Notes: generated by a model not told the origin, from the sequence alone. Numbered from the stretch's first letter, positions 1-12,775 are shown. The stretch: 64,000 nucleotides of DNA from Poecilobothrus nobilitatus (GCA_947095535.1 OX352772.1:32507445-32571444); one strand, 5' to 3'. A program made the numbers and translations.

Positions 1-339
1 TAATGAAAATATATATATAAATATATGTATAAGAATAAAAATTCTAATAATCATTCTTTTATTTTTTCAAAGATTTTCTTTAATAATAATATTTATACAA
101 CTAATTGAGCTGAACAGTATGCATAGTGTTAGTTATTTTAGTTTTATTATGAGAAATTATTGGAATAGTCTACAATATTCGTTTTTCTTTTTTTGAAAGG
201 ACATTAAAACAAAGTAATAAAAAAACCAAGAGTTATCAGTAGCACATTTCCAAACTTAAAAAATATTAAGTTTTGAGTAAAGAATACATTGATATATTAT
301 AAAATAAATTAATAATAATATAAAAATTTAAAAAAAATT

Positions 340-1010
340 TGTTACAAAAAATTGGGATAAATCAAATCACACTTTCGTTAATTTTAAGGTAACCCTATAT
401 TATTAAGACAAGATGTTAACAGAGATAAAAATATATTGTTGATTGTACTTCAAACAAATTTAAACAGATGTGCAAGTTACAGATATTACAAAATAGGGAA
501 TTTTCAGTTTTTGTCCTCTTACAGCCTGTCTAAAGGGGGGACACCACAAAAATATTTTCTGAAATGACTCATTTATTTTCAAAGATTTAACTCCTGTCAA
601 TTTCAAGTTTCTAACTTAAACCATTTGGAAAATAAAAAGGTAGGGTAAAAAAATTTGTAAAAAATGAGTTTCGCATAACGGTAACTTAAAATACAATATG
701 GCAAAACTATATATTTTTTTTTATATATTTAGAAAGCCTATAAAAACTATGGTTTGTCTTTTCCAGATTCATGATATACCATATAAAACTTCTGTTATAA
801 TAATTTAAATATAGAGCTTTTTTGAACTTTGGGCGGCTGTAATACGGTAAATTTATTAATATAGTTAAATTGTCATTGGTTACTTTTTGTTTCAGTTTTT
901 TAAATACCCAAACAGACAGACAACACCTAAACAGAAGGACAAACAGACACGGGCAGAGAGAAACTAATGGACCCATTTTTTTCTAAATTTTTTTGAAAAT
1001 ATGCTAACAA
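340..1010 (-). mobile_element. INE-1-like (HINE) fragment, family 2
   Basis: Reads as a degenerate minus-strand copy of the interior of the element at 20277-21860. Shared landmarks in order are ACCCTATATTATTAA, AATAGGGAATTTTCAGTTTTTG, a block ending CATAACGGTAA and GGCTGTAA. It ends in a GGAC-type microsatellite at 900-955. Both termini are missing or unrecognisable. Confidence 0.55.
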
Positions 1011-1694
1011 TGAGATAGAAAACGTTTTAAGACTGTTTAAAATATACAATCTCATTAATTTTTACTATAATTATGGAAGAATTTACAATTTGAAGAATAT
1101 GTTTATTCTTTAACACTGGTAGAAAACTTTAAACGGTAGCAGTTTTAACATTTTTCTTTTTTCGTATATGAATATATGGAATATAAGAAAATTCCTAACA
1201 TTTTTAACATAATATTGAAAAAAAATTTTGACCTCCCCGCTTCCGGAAATTATTATTTTTTATACTAAACATATTCCTGAATAAAGTGTTTGATGTTTCC
1301 GTGGCACGTTGTTGCGATAAATTACTTCGAATAGCTCATATTAAAAAGGATAACAAAATTAATTATTTGTTAATTTGACAGTTGATATTTCCTTTTGTTG
1401 TCCGAAAATTGCTATTTTAAACACTACAATTTATAGTATACAAAATATATTCAAGAGTTTTTGTACAAATATAAATAATTTAATATTATATACATTTTAA
1501 ATAATTTTGCTTAACAACAACCCTTATAAAAATTAAAGAAGGATCTGTTTCAGTTTAGATAGATTTAAATATTTTCTCTAGTTTTATTGGAATCCTTTTT
1601 AAAAATGTGTTCCGTGGGTTTCAAGTCGGGTGACTAGTTTAAAAAACTAAGTTTTAATTATATAAAAATTTTTTACATAACTTTGCAATTTTAA
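1011..1694. other. AT-rich non-coding DNA
   Basis: No gene, RNA or clear repeat seen. Confidence 0.5.
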
Positions 1695-2838
1695 AAAAAA
1701 ACAAGTAAAAGTAATAGTAAGTCGATGCAACCGACTTATTTATACCCTTAGTTAGGTATTTAATATAACTAAGCTAAAAAAATAAATGCTTTTGTAAAAC
1801 CTTTGTACAAAATTTCAGATTTCTATCTTTATTAAATTCGAAAATATGCTTGTTAGGTCTTGGGAAGTGTGTGAAGGCACGCGGACCACCACCCCAATTC
1901 ATCTCAAATTTTAGAGACATCAACAGGTTAGAACATTCTTATATCAAATTTCAAGTTTATATATCTATTAATTTCGAAGATATGCTTGTTTGGTCTTAGG
2001 AGTTGTGTGGCAGATACCCGAACAACCATTCTAATTCATCTTAAATTTTGGACAAATCAGGGATTCAGGAAACAACACCCTAGTACCAAATTTGAAGTTT
2101 CTATCTTTATTAATTTCGAAGATATGCTTGTTCGGTTTTGGGAGTTGTATGGGAGGTACCCGAACGATCATTCCAATTCATCTCAAATTTTAGGCAAATC
2201 TGGGATTTAGGAAACAGCACCCTCGTATTAAATTTGAAGTTCCTATCTTTATTAATTTCGAAGATATGCTTGTTCGGTTTTGGGAGTTGTATGGCAGGTA
2301 CCCGAACAGCTCCTCCAATTCATCTCAAATTTTGGACAAATCATGGATTCAGGAAACAACACCCTAGTACCAAATTTGAAGTTTCTATCTTTATTAATTT
2401 CGAATATATGCTTGTTGGGTTTTGGGATTTAGGTACCCGAACTACCACTCCAATTCATCTCAAATTTTAGGGACATCAGGGATTCAGAAAAACACACCCT
2501 CGTACAAAATTTTAAGTTTCTATCTTTATTAATTTCGAAGATATGCGTATTCGGTTTTGGGAGTTGTATGGGAGGTACTCGAACGCATGGTCCGATTTCG
2601 TCCATTTACAATCCCCGCCTTACCTTGGTCATTGTTAACCTACAGTATAAATTTCATCAAGATAGCATCATTATTTTTTGAGTTATCGTGCGTACGGACG
2701 GACGGACATCGCTAAATCGACTCAGGCGGTGATCCTGATTCAGAATATATATACATGTCTATACCTAACTCGCTTCCTTTTGGTGGTTACAAACACCATA
2801 CCAAAGTTAATATACCCTATACTTAATGTGTAGGGTAT
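1695..2838 (-). mobile_element. INE-1-like element with tandem array
   Basis: The left end, read on the minus strand, is GGGTATAAATA, then the stem AGTCG/CGACT, then a pyrimidine-rich run ending CTTGTTTTT. That is the layout I recall for the Drosophila INE-1 3' end. The right end has the stem ATACCCT/AGGGTAT (2813-2838), the mark of the 5' end. Between them are a tandem array (1838-2585) and a GGAC microsatellite (2694-2707) next to a CGACTCAG block. It is non-coding; Helentron-derived non-autonomous elements move by rolling-circle machinery supplied in trans. Confidence 0.7.
1838..2585. repeat. About 142-bp tandem repeat, 5-6 copies
   Basis: TATGCTTGTT or a close variant recurs at 1845, 1981, 2123, 2265, 2407 and 2542, with spacings of 136, 142, 142, 142 and 135 bp. 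Each unit contains TTGTATGGGAGGTACCCGAAC or a variant, then CCAATTCATCTCAAATTTT. The short open frames here (1986-2470) are by-products of the repeat. Confidence 0.85.
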
Positions 2839-3089
2839 AATATATCTAGAAACGTATTGAATATAGTGCATGGTCTGGGAAACAGCATTCGAAAGCATGT
2901 TGTATAAAATAAGGATAATAAAAATTACTTGTAAATAAACTCCATATGACTTATTTGTAGTACTATCAGATAAACAGTCATTTCTCCATTATCATAAACA
3001 TCCCACATAACAATAACAATGCTCTACATATAACTGGATTCTGCAGAAACTGTACTGTAGCAATTTATCCGATTTCTTTATCAGTTTAT

Positions 3090-3771
3090 TTTTATTATAT
3101 ACTACCTTATTTTAAAAATCTAATAACTTTTACGAATACATTTCAAGGCAAATTCGCCATTACGTTTGTGACACGTACCTTAAAGGAAACGAAATAGATA
3201 TGCGAGAATATATATGTTCTTGCTCAATATTGAATTCTAAGCCTATTTAATTGAGGTGGCTCCATGATGGAGCTATGATTCTGAATTTTCCATTTCAATT
3301 TTATAAAATTATTAGTTGAGATATTGAAGTTGAACAAGTTCGACCGGTGGATTCAAGTAGCTGCGATAAAACTAATTTTTTTATATAAGCATAACTCAGT
3401 CCCTATATAACTGGTTATTAAAAATTTTGTTAACAGAAATTAAGTTTCATGTCAACGAAATTAAATTTATTTAGTTTAATGCAAGATGTTCGAATAATTG
3501 TGAAATTTATATGCTCATATTGGTGTTATTTGAAAATGGTAGTAAATGGTAAAGCTAGATATCTGAAATTTGGTAAATCAAGTTTTATTTCATCAACTTT
3601 TATAAAATTTGACTGGTTTTGCGCAAAACGGCCGACTAGCTGTTATACAACTCTCAAATTTACATAACTTTACTTAAAAGATGATTAAATTTTATGGCAA
3701 CATCAGAATGTATTATGTGAGTATCCTGTGGGTATCCTAAAGTTGATACAGTCAACTCTACACTTCGTTTT
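3090..3771 (+). mobile_element. Degenerate INE-1-like copy (family 1 relative)
   Basis: The left part contains CGCCATTACGTTTGTGACAC, as in the 5' regions of the copies at 54.5 and 57.9 kb. The right end reads GGTATCC, then the stem-loop AGTTG-ATACAGT-CAACT, then CACTTCGTTTT. The interior is diverged from the modules of the younger copies. The open frame at 3449-3667 lies inside it and is not a gene. Confidence 0.6.
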
Positions 3772-5464
3772 CATTTTTAGTATACTACTATATAGAATTA
3801 TCTATTTTTTTTATTAATAAATTAACTATATTTCTCCATTAGAGTATTAAGTTATTACTTAGTATTACATAATATATTGGTAACATATTCACAAGTCTAT
3901 TATTTCAATATAAATGTAGGTTTTATATTTATTGTCATGTTAAGTTCATGTATAATAAAGTTAATTTAAAATAACAAAGCTTAGATTTCTTTCATACTGT
4001 CTATGAATTGATTTATAATATAAGCTGTTGTATAATATGAAAAATTGATTTGTAATATGAGCTGTTGTACCATGAAATTTAATTTTGTAATTAAATATGG
4101 AAATAACATTAATAATTTTATTAAAAAATTACACAATTATTTTTCTTTATAATTATATTTGTTTCGGTAAATCGAAATAAATTTCACTCATTTTATAAAA
4201 GATCCCTTTCTGCAAAACTTCACTTGAAATATATTATATCTGCGTCATTAAAGAAATCATTATAATAATATAAAGAAGAGATTAAATAGATCTGTTAGTT
4301 TGTCCAATCTATATGTTCTATTTCTTTCATATTGTCCTACCGCTTAATGCATTTCGAAATTTTCATTCTTTCTAATTTTCTTTTTGTTAGAGTTTTGCCT
4401 TAAATATTACAGGTTATGGTATTACATACAAAATCATTGACACAATTTTGTTGAGTTACATTAATCCAAAAAAAAAAATGTTTTGTTCTAAATTAATTGC
4501 AAGGGTTAAGAAAGGAGTTAACTCAATTAATTTCATTAAAAACTATAATATCAATAAAACGAAAATTCCTACTCAATTTTTCAGAGCAACGTTGAGTCAG
4601 TCTACCTGTTGTCTTATAAAAAACGGAAAAATGCTTAAAATTATTTTAAAATCCAACAGAACACATCTAACATTCTAAGATATAACTATTAACAGATTCG
4701 AATAAAAAAATATTTTAAAAATTCTTACCACCTTCTAAAAGAATTTTGTTTTTGTCCCATAATTGTCCAAATTAGACAGGTCTCACCGTGTAAAGAAATA
4801 CATTTGCAGAGTGTTTATTATAAACATAGCGTATTCTTTTAAAAAAAATCAACTTTAATATTACAATTTTTACTTTTAAGTCTAAATATATTTTTAAATA
4901 TTTTCAAACAATACAATAAAAAAAAAAATTAAAACAACTAAAATTTATAAATTATAATCTTGCCAAAATGTTTATATTTTTCTAAAGCAAATATAAAAGT
5001 CAAACTTACAATACACACAAATGTGGACATCTGGTGTTTATTTTTTAAAATAAATTTTTTCTTATTTAAATTTGAAATAGTTACGGTGCATCAAAAATTT
5101 ATTGAATGAAAATTTATGCGTGAAAAATCAATTTTGATTACAAACAAAGTTCAGAAAAATATATTATATATATAATACATATATATATATTACTATTTAA
5201 ATACATTATGTAAATGTAACAAATTCGTATATCTATCGTATATTGAAAAACAAAAAAACCGAAGGTTATAAAAAATAATTTCCAAAATTTATTTCAAGGA
5301 TAACAATATAACTCTCAAGGGTATAAAACAAAAAGAAAAAAAAAAAAAAAAAGTTATGAGTGGTATTATTACTGAAAGTATTAAAGTAACAAAATTTAGT
5401 TCCACTTATGCTACAGTTTTTGACATAAAAAGTAAAGCCATTATATCTAATGAAAATAATGAGC
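3772..5464. other. AT-rich non-coding DNA
   Basis: No gene recognised. The 76-residue open frame at 4448-4678 resembles nothing I know and has no splice or start context. A 19-bp poly-A run lies near 5335-5352 and an (AT)n tract near 5160-5190. Confidence 0.5.
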
Positions 5465-5970
5465 AAACTAGGAAGAGTGTAGTAGAGTAGACTGTGTCAA
5501 CTCTGAGATACCCGTATGAACGTAATATATGCTGTTTAAATAAAACTTGAACATCTTTTACAAAATTTCTGGTATTTAAGTACCACCGTTAAGTATACCG
5601 AGATATATTTATATAAATTTTAGATCTGTATTACAGCTAACCTGAGCTGTTGCACCAGCACAACCAAATTTTATAAAAGTTACTGCGCTAAAACTTTATA
5701 ATCTTTTGTAAGATTTCAAATGCCTGTAGCTTCATTATCTTTCAAGACGTGCAAGCTCTAGCACAACCAAATTTTACAGAAATTGTTAGTATACAACTCG
5801 ACATCTTTTCACGAAACATCGGATTTCTAGCCTCAATAGACACTGAATTCTATTCATTTAAAAAGAGCAGTTATGTGGCAGCTATTCGAATCTATTGCAC
5901 CAGCACAATCAAATTTTACAGAACTTATTGCCCTAAAATTGGATCATCTTTTCGTATAAAAAGATGTTAT
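5465..5970 (-). mobile_element. Truncated INE-1-like copy, family 1
   Basis: Starts ACTAGGAAGAGTGTAGTAG, followed by GACTGTGTCAACTCTGAG and ATACCCGTATGAACG, a near copy of the left end of the element at 52941. It continues through GCACCAGCACAACCAAATTTT units and stops near 5970 without the other terminus. It is more diverged than the 52-63 kb copies. The open frame at 5749-6027 is a by-product. Confidence 0.65.
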
Positions 5971-7225
5971 ATGTACAAATTTTTGATGCTTTTTAAAAAT
6001 TATATTTCTTTCCTAAAAAAAAAGTAAGTAAAAAACTAAGTGTTTTTGATTTAATTTATCCAATAATTTGAAAAAGAGTAATAATCAATATGCATATGTG
6101 GATGTTGGATCACGTCGGGGTCACCATTTTGTTGCGTACAATAAAATAAAAAAACTCCGCTTCTACATATGATGCCTATCAGTGACGACACACATTATTA
6201 ATATAGAGCGGCTACAGTAGGATTATGATTTTGAAAAACTAAACAACACCAATTATTATATAGAACATAAAATTACAATAAAATATACACATTACGGCGG
6301 GATTTACTCTAAAACCTCTTATTACGAACTAAGCAGAAAAATGTTATTTAAAAGACAGTCTTTAAATCAAGTTTTCAATAAGTAGAAAGATCACATTTAG
6401 TTAGATAATTTCGGTTTCTGCTACACCAAACTCCACTGTTAGAGAGATAAATGTTTGAAGAATAAAATACTCGGAAACATCTAGATTCCGGTTGTCAAGT
6501 TTTTCTTTACTCAGTTTAAGTTCTGTGCATTTCTTTTAACTCATTTCATTATTCTTTTATTCTTTATTATTTAAATATGTCAATGTTATTTTTCAAATTT
6601 TATGTCCATGATTGTAATTGTATTTATTATACTAAATTTATTATGAAAATTCTCAAACCTTAACATATAAACACAACCATTTTTTTTTGGTTCTTTTGTT
6701 TGTTTTTTTTTTGCAACTTTACTTTGATTATCTACATATATACTAGTATACATTATAATATATATATATATATATATATATTTAATTCTGATCACAGATT
6801 ATTATTATCAATGATTGGTCTCTGTATATATTTTAATATATTAAAATTTGATAATAAAAAATTACATTGAATACCTCAGAGAATTTGTATAAAAAACCAA
6901 AAAACAATTTTTATTAAATTTGAAGAAAAATATATTAAAAAAATAAAATATATGTATATAAATACTTTATATTCGTATATATACAAATACTTTTTCTAAG
7001 ACAAAAGAAAACTTAAGAAAAAACTTATAGTAAATGAAAAATTTTATTTCGATTACTTCATATAAAGTATGATATCTTAATATTGCTTGTATAAAATAGT
7101 TTTTCGAAATTTAATTGGGTCATTGCAAAAATTTAACTTCAGTTTAAAGATGACAAACTTTTTTAAATTTATAATTAATTAGGATTAAATTATTCTTCTA
7201 GAATATATGCTTACTATTTACACAT
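5971..7225. other. AT-rich non-coding DNA
   Basis: No gene seen. Contains an (AT)n microsatellite at about 6756-6782; the 69-residue open frame across it (6586-6795) is low-complexity. Confidence 0.5.
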
Positions 7226-7234
7226 GTTTCTAAC

Positions 7235-7721
7235 GGTGTAGTGATAGAACGCCCGAGAAAATAAAGCCCGCAGGCGTTAATTCATTTTGAATTGGAATTA
7301 AAGCGCATAATTAAATGAAATTAAAACCGGCGGGCTTTAATTCCTTTTGGATTGGAATTAAGGCCCAAACTATTTTTTGTTATTAAAAGAAGAGAGTAAT
7401 AGCATATGTAGAACAAACGCAGTAGGAGGGATTTTAGAGTTTTGTATAAAAATTGGGGTATCCGCTTTTTGCAGAATATTTACTAATATGTATATTTGCG
7501 AGTCAAGTGAAATACAGACTCATGATAGTAATCTTTGTGTTACTCAGTGAGCTTTTATTTTTTTTTTCAAAATGGACTTAAAGCCGACGATCTAATGGAA
7601 TTAAGACCCGTGGGCTTTAATTCTTTTTTGAAAAGGACTTAAACTCAACGGTTGTTGATTCAAAAAGTTTTGGAATTAAAGCCCGCGGACTTTATTATCT
7701 CGGAGTTTCTGTCACTGCACC
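7235..7721. mobile_element. 487-bp inverted-repeat element (MITE, possibly Mutator-like)
   Basis: The termini are inverted repeats: GGTGTAGTGATAGAA on the left and the reverse complement of GGTGCAGTGACAGAA on the right. About 40 of 49 terminal positions match. The element is flanked by a perfect 9-bp direct repeat, GTTTCTAAC, at 7226-7234 and 7722-7730. The interior contains several GC-rich pieces based on TTAAAGCCCGCGGGCTTTAA. A 9-bp duplication and long terminal repeats are typical of Mutator-like elements; that assignment is inference. There is no coding capacity. Confidence 0.8.
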
Positions 7722-7730
7722 GTTTCTAAC

Positions 7731-9588
7731 ATAATATTTGAACATACGTTATAAAATGCTCTCTTACGTTATAAAGATGCATTTCGGACCTAGAATCTAG
7801 TGAATACTGACGCCTTACTCACTTTTTATCAAAAAAAAAAAAAAAATCTAACAATCTAATATGCCTCAATAATTTCTTAATATACCAAAAAAATTCCATA
7901 CATCTTTTTTTCTTAATAATAGATCATAAATTTTTAATAGCTGACTAATTTATTTTAAAGAAAGTATGTATACACAATTTTGATAAAAAAATATATATAT
8001 GTATATATATGTACATATATTAAATACTTTTTTTTTTTATTATTCATATTTTTGTTACAGATAGTATAGACTAGTATTTATAGTGAAAAAATTTCATTAC
8101 TTTAAGTAATTTTATAAAATAAAAAAAATGATTATTTCTATCAAATGTCGGGAATTACAAAACATTTACAAAGTTGAATCACAATAATAAAAACAATGAT
8201 AACATGAAATCAAAAAAAAAAAAAAATTATAATGATAAGAAAAAAATTTTTAATTAAAGATCATTTACAACAATAACTCATTCGAAATGGTTATTATTAT
8301 ACGTTAAAATCATTAGTTTTGAACTGAATATCTCAGAAAAATGTTTCCATGTTTTTAATAAATGTTAGAATTTTACTTCCATCATTTATTCTAATTACAT
8401 CCATATGGTAAGAATATCGTTTGTATCGTATTACTGACTGAAGACAACAGTACTGTAGAAAAACAACTTCTTCGTAGTTATATCTTCTTCTAAACAGATT
8501 AGATTTTATGATAAGTTTATTTTTTTTTTTAGATGTTATCACTCATCACCATAATACAAAAAGTACTCAAATGAGTGATTACTAGGGTCTTGCCACAGTG
8601 TTGCGATATTGACCGATTTTTCCATATTCTGGGAAATTTAATGAAAAAAAAGTTAATAAAGGGGAATTTATCAAAAATGTATATGGGAATTTTTTGTCTG
8701 TTGTCTGTATGTCTGTTATCACAATTCACAAAAAAACTAATATTTGAATTATAGCAGCATTACAATTCAGAAATCTCACAGTATGATGTGATGTTGTATT
8801 GCTATATAATTTTCACAAAACTAAACTAATATTGTTAAATTAATTTTTATAATGTTTAGAATTTTGATAAAAGCATGCAATTTATTGTTACTATATCGAA
8901 ATTGAGAAATTAAATATATAAATATTGACAGTTAAATAATCCGTTGTATGGTTTTGTGTTTAAAACGTTAAAATTTAAAATAGGAAAAGTTTTAATTTTT
9001 CTTTCTACATACATTTAAATTACAAAAAGTACATTACATTACATTATAAAAAGTACTAAATTATTGGCATTGCATAGAAACGCAACACAGTAATTAGAAA
9101 ATCTTTAAAATCACTATCATATCACTGTTGAAATTATAATAAGATTTACTTTAAAATTAATTAAATACTCAATTAGTTTATTTCTGATCCCATAGTCTCT
9201 TATAGTCTCTTGTAGTACCTGTAATCCCATATATTTTTATACTTAAAAGTTTCCTGACCTTTAACTATATTAAATCGAAAATTTTCAAAACTCGAAATAG
9301 ATTTTTATTAACCTCAAATCTATTATTGTTTATCATTAATACTGTTAATACAACTAACTTCATCAATCTTATAGTCACCTTTTCTCCATTCTTCAATTTT
9401 ATTTCTTATAATTTTTACTAGATTTTAATACTAGTATTATAAACGTTAAAAATTATATATTAAAGTAAAATTTTAAAATTAAAATTTCAATTTACAATAA
9501 TTTTTTTTTTTTGAAACTTTATTTTTAGTATACATCAATATTTTGTTTTTTTTTTTTTGTTTTTCTTGTTTTTTTTTTTATGTTACAG
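7731..9588. other. AT-rich intron or upstream DNA
   Basis: No gene recognised. Contains homopolymers, an (AT)n tract near 7990-8020, and an inverted pair ATCACTCAT/ATGAGTGAT at about 8538-8580, followed by a TGTCTGT-rich patch (8690-8720) that may be an old INE-1-like remnant. Confidence 0.4.
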
Positions 9589-9779
9589 GACCAAAATTAA
9601 TTGTACGTACTGAAGAAATTCTTATAGTTTTATTTGTTTTGCTTATGTGGGTTGGTGCTATAATGTTATTTTTTAATCGTTGGGGTAAAATACGTATGCT
9701 TGAACCATATCAGCCAAAATTCGAACAAAAACATAGAGCTTCATGTCAATTGGTAGATATGGAATCTATGGATCATCCT
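9589..9779 (+). CDS. Internal exon: transmembrane segment of a single-pass membrane protein
   Basis: A strong polypyrimidine tract ending in TTACAG precedes the exon, and the GTAAGT donor begins at 9780. The first two bases (GA) complete a codon begun upstream, so the exon enters in phase 1 and leaves in phase 0 after DHP. It encodes 63 whole codons: a short acidic lead (VRTEE), one hydrophobic helix (ILIVLFVLLMWVGAIMLFF), then a basic, positive-inside flank (FNRWGKIRMLEPYQPKF) and HRASCQLVDMESMDHP. The positive-inside rule puts the N-terminus outside and the tail in the cytoplasm. The wording looks like a conserved receptor or adhesion-type protein, but I do not recognise the family and give no function. 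The ectodomain and start codon are upstream. Together with the three exons below it gives about 159 residues. The open frame extends into the intron on both sides, but only the part between the splice sites looks coding. Confidence 0.75.
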
Positions 9780-10751
9780 GTAAGTACATTATATACATTA
9801 TTAATATATTTTATTATAATATTTATATAATATTCCTATATATAATTTATTTTCTTTTTATATTTGTTTTTGTTTTTTTTTTTTTTTTCTTTTTTTTACC
9901 TCAAAATTTTGTTATAATCTATATAATAATTGTTTTTAAATGTTTCTTTTTACCTTTTTTATGTTTAAAAAAAAAAAAAAAAAAAAAAAAATCAAAAAAT
10001 AATTAATTTTTTTCTAATTGTAATTTATACATTAAAAATAAATAATTATGGTAGTGATTTTTGTTTGTACACGTGTTTAATATGACTAATGAACTAATTC
10101 TAATCATATATAATGATAATAATAATAATAAAAATAATATAATTAATCCATAATTTTTAAGTTCACTTTTTTTTCATTTTTTTTATATAGCACAAGTTGA
10201 TGATATTATATAGTATATAACCAGCTAAAATATAATATAATATTAACAATTTTAAAAAATTAAATTATTTATTTTCTTTTAATCCTTTTTGATATACTTT
10301 ATCCTTTTAATTCTAAAATAATACAAAAAAAAAAAAAAATCAAATACAATATGAAGGTAATTTTTAAAATGATAGGTACATAAATACAAAAAAAAAATAT
10401 TTTTTTTAATGGAAAATTTTTGTTAATGGTATAATGAATGAATTAATATTATTTTAATTCTAAATATGTATCATGAAGGACTTCGTTATATGTATGTTAG
10501 AAATTTATCCACATTAAATTAATTTATTTTGGTTTGACAAGTTATTCAGTAATCAGAATATTATAATTTCAATACAAAGTGAAAGTAGTAAAAACCTTTA
10601 TAATACATTTTATCACTTTATAATATATATTTAATAATTATGATTTTTTCCAATTTATTTTTTTTTTTTTTTTTTAAATGAAAGAATTGCTTCCACCATT
10701 CTAAATTTTTACATATCTATATATATATATATAAAAATTTATTTTTTACAG
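9780..10751 (+). other. Intron, homopolymer-rich
   Basis: GTAAGT to ACAG. Contains a 25-bp poly-A run at about 9966-9990 and several T-runs; no mobile element seen. Confidence 0.6.
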
Positions 10752-10802
10752 TTATCGGAGTCGCAAAGTAGAAGTGATCTAATACTTACAACTCCAATCC
10801 AA
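10752..10802 (+). CDS. Small 51-bp exon of the same gene, possible cassette
   Basis: The acceptor TTTTTTACAG ends at 10751. The following 17 codons read LSESQSRSDLILTTPIQ in phase 0, continuous with the preceding exon, and a GTACTA donor begins at 10803. That donor is weaker than the GTAAGT donors of the neighbouring exons. The length is a multiple of three and both flanking junctions are phase 0, so skipping the exon would keep the frame. The peptide is Ser-rich and contains SRSDL, like the rest of the predicted cytoplasmic tail. Reading past the donor runs into poly-Phe from intronic T-tracts and then a stop. The evidence is splice signals, frame and composition only. Confidence 0.6.
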
Positions 10803-10951
10803 GTACTATTTTTTTTTTTTTCTTTAAATATTTTTGCATATATTGGCTATAGTTTTCTTATAAAGGATAGTCAATTATATAAATATACACAATTTTTATT
10901 CGCATTATTTAAAATTTATTTTTTAAAGCATTTTTTTTTTTTTTTTTGCAG

Positions 10952-10984
10952 AAACACATAGAAAACCCTAACCAAAATTTATAA
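10952..10984 (+). CDS. Possible alternative terminal exon (short C-terminus)
   Basis: A long T-run followed by GCAG ends at 10951 and makes an excellent acceptor. The next codons, in phase 0 with the 10752-10802 exon, read KHIENPNQNL followed by TAA at 10982-10984. Using it would end the protein 10 residues after PIQ (or after DHP if the small exon is skipped) instead of continuing into the long tail. A canonical AATAAA lies downstream at 11276-11281, followed by GT-rich sequence, so a complete 3'-terminal exon of about 330 bp is possible. It could equally be a chance acceptor in T-rich DNA. RNA data or conservation would decide. Confidence 0.35.
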   Translation, partial: KHIENPNQNL

Positions 10985-11275
10985 AAAAAAAAAAAAATTA
11001 AAATGTAAATTGTTTTATATTATTTACTTTTTATTTTTCTTTTTAGAATTTTTAAAGTATACTCCTGAAAATATGCAATTTTTCACTTAAATCAAATTAT
11101 TACCACTTTGCTTATTTCAAATGCATATATATAGATATACGAATCAAATTTTTTAATATACACTTTGTACATATTATACGTCAATACGTCATACATAATT
11201 ATTATGTACATAATATTAAAAAAAATTATTATCACATGAAATTTCTTTATTTCTCTTTCTAACATAAAAATGAAA

Positions 11276-11281
11276 AATAAA
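11276..11281 (+). promoter_or_regulatory. Candidate poly(A) signal AATAAA for the short isoform
   Basis: AATAAA followed by GTTTTGAGATG, about 290 bp after the TAA of the candidate alternative terminal exon. Such hexamers are frequent in AT-rich DNA, so only its position supports it. Confidence 0.2.
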
Positions 11282-12676
11282 GTTTTGAGATGAAATACTA
11301 AGTTCGTTCCGTTATTTTTACATGTTTAATTAATATAATATGTTGTAAAACATATTAATATAATATATTTTATTAATATAATATGTTATGTATATAAACA
11401 TTATAGTTTTGTCTTATATGTCTTATATAAATATATAGTCACATGTTATTTTTCAAAAAAAAATTATTGCAGAACCATGTCGAATTATAATCATAAAATG
11501 AAATTTTTTATGTTTATTTTATTAGAATAACTTTAATTATGATACTATGATATCATATGATACATATAACTTATTAATTTTAAAAGAGTTATCTATCGCG
11601 AGAGAACGTGGTCATATGGCAATATTTCATTTGCTTAGAGTGTCATTTGACCATATTTTTACAATTTGTCTGGATTATCATTCGAATTTATTTTATTTGT
11701 GCGGTTATATATACACTTTTTCCCAGAATATATATAACGAGATTTTCAATTAAAAGGGATTTTATCCTTGGGTAAAACATCAAGATTTGGGGCGGGTAAC
11801 ATATTATATTAATGTTTTATTATTGAAATATGTATTTATTATTAATATAACAATAATAGATTTCAACATTTAGCAGTTGTTAATGTTAATGTTAATGGTA
11901 ATCCTATGTTCGTTTTATAAACGGGCTCATAAATTATGAAGAGGTTTATCTGGTAACGTTTATACGTATAAAATCAGTCAAATATAATACAGTCCAATGA
12001 AGTCGAACCAAATGAAATCCATTCAAACGATGACTGTAATCAAATGAAAATACAGTCAAGTGACATCCACGCTTTGGATAGTAACACCCACCACAATTAT
12101 CAAAAACATAGGCTTCTTGAACTAATGAATGAATAAGCCTTAATAATAATAACTTTATATACAGCCATACAGGGTGTTTTAAAATACTCTTAACATAGAG
12201 TAACAGGTGATAGGAGACAGGTGATTTAAGAAATATTAAAGCAACTTACAATATTTTCGAATGAATTTCAAAAATTCTTACTATTCGAATCAACTTTTAT
12301 TACTCTAAATATTTTAAAATTATTTAAAAGTTGGTGGTAGTAAATGAAAAATCATAAGAATGAAAACTTGTAAAAAGGATATAGTTTCTTGTGTTCTCCA
12401 GTTGAAGAAAATAATGGACAAATATATTACATTAACATTTAAATAGAAAAAGAATTTAACCACGATAATCACCAATGGAACTAGATAAAAAAAAAAGACA
12501 ATACCATTCAATCGATTGACGAAATATGAAGAATTTCATTTTATTTGTTTAAATACTATATTTTGTATCCGTTTTTAGCGACTATCATCTTGCCTTAAGT
12601 TTTTAATTTCAACATGGTTCTGTCTAGTTGTTTAGTTTTGTAGTTAATATAATATGTATTTGCTTTTTAGTTTTTA
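11282..12676. other. Intronic AT-rich DNA
   Basis: No gene seen. At 11880-11900 there is a short TTAATG repeat, and at 11990-12070 a loose repeat of CCAATGAAGTC/CCAAATGAAATCC-like words. Confidence 0.4.
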
Positions 12677-12775
12677 TTTTAATTCTTATTGTGAAGTATA
12701 AATATTTTAATTTTTATTGTGAATTGTAATATTTTAATTTTTATTGTGAATTGTAATATTTTAATTTTTATTGTG
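12677..12775. repeat. 27-bp minisatellite, about 3.7 copies
   Basis: ATTTTAATTTTTATTGTGAA recurs at 12704, 12731 and 12758, with a diverged copy before them. Confidence 0.75.

Noticed and set aside
8538..8580. ATCACTCAT/ATGAGTGAT inverted pair as a mobile-element end
   Set aside because: The stem is short with a 24-nt spacer, and no matching second terminus was found; at most an old remnant.
9743..10006. Hydrophobic 87-residue frame after the first exon
   Set aside because: It is intronic T/A homopolymer read in another frame; the GTAAGT donor at 9780 interrupts it.
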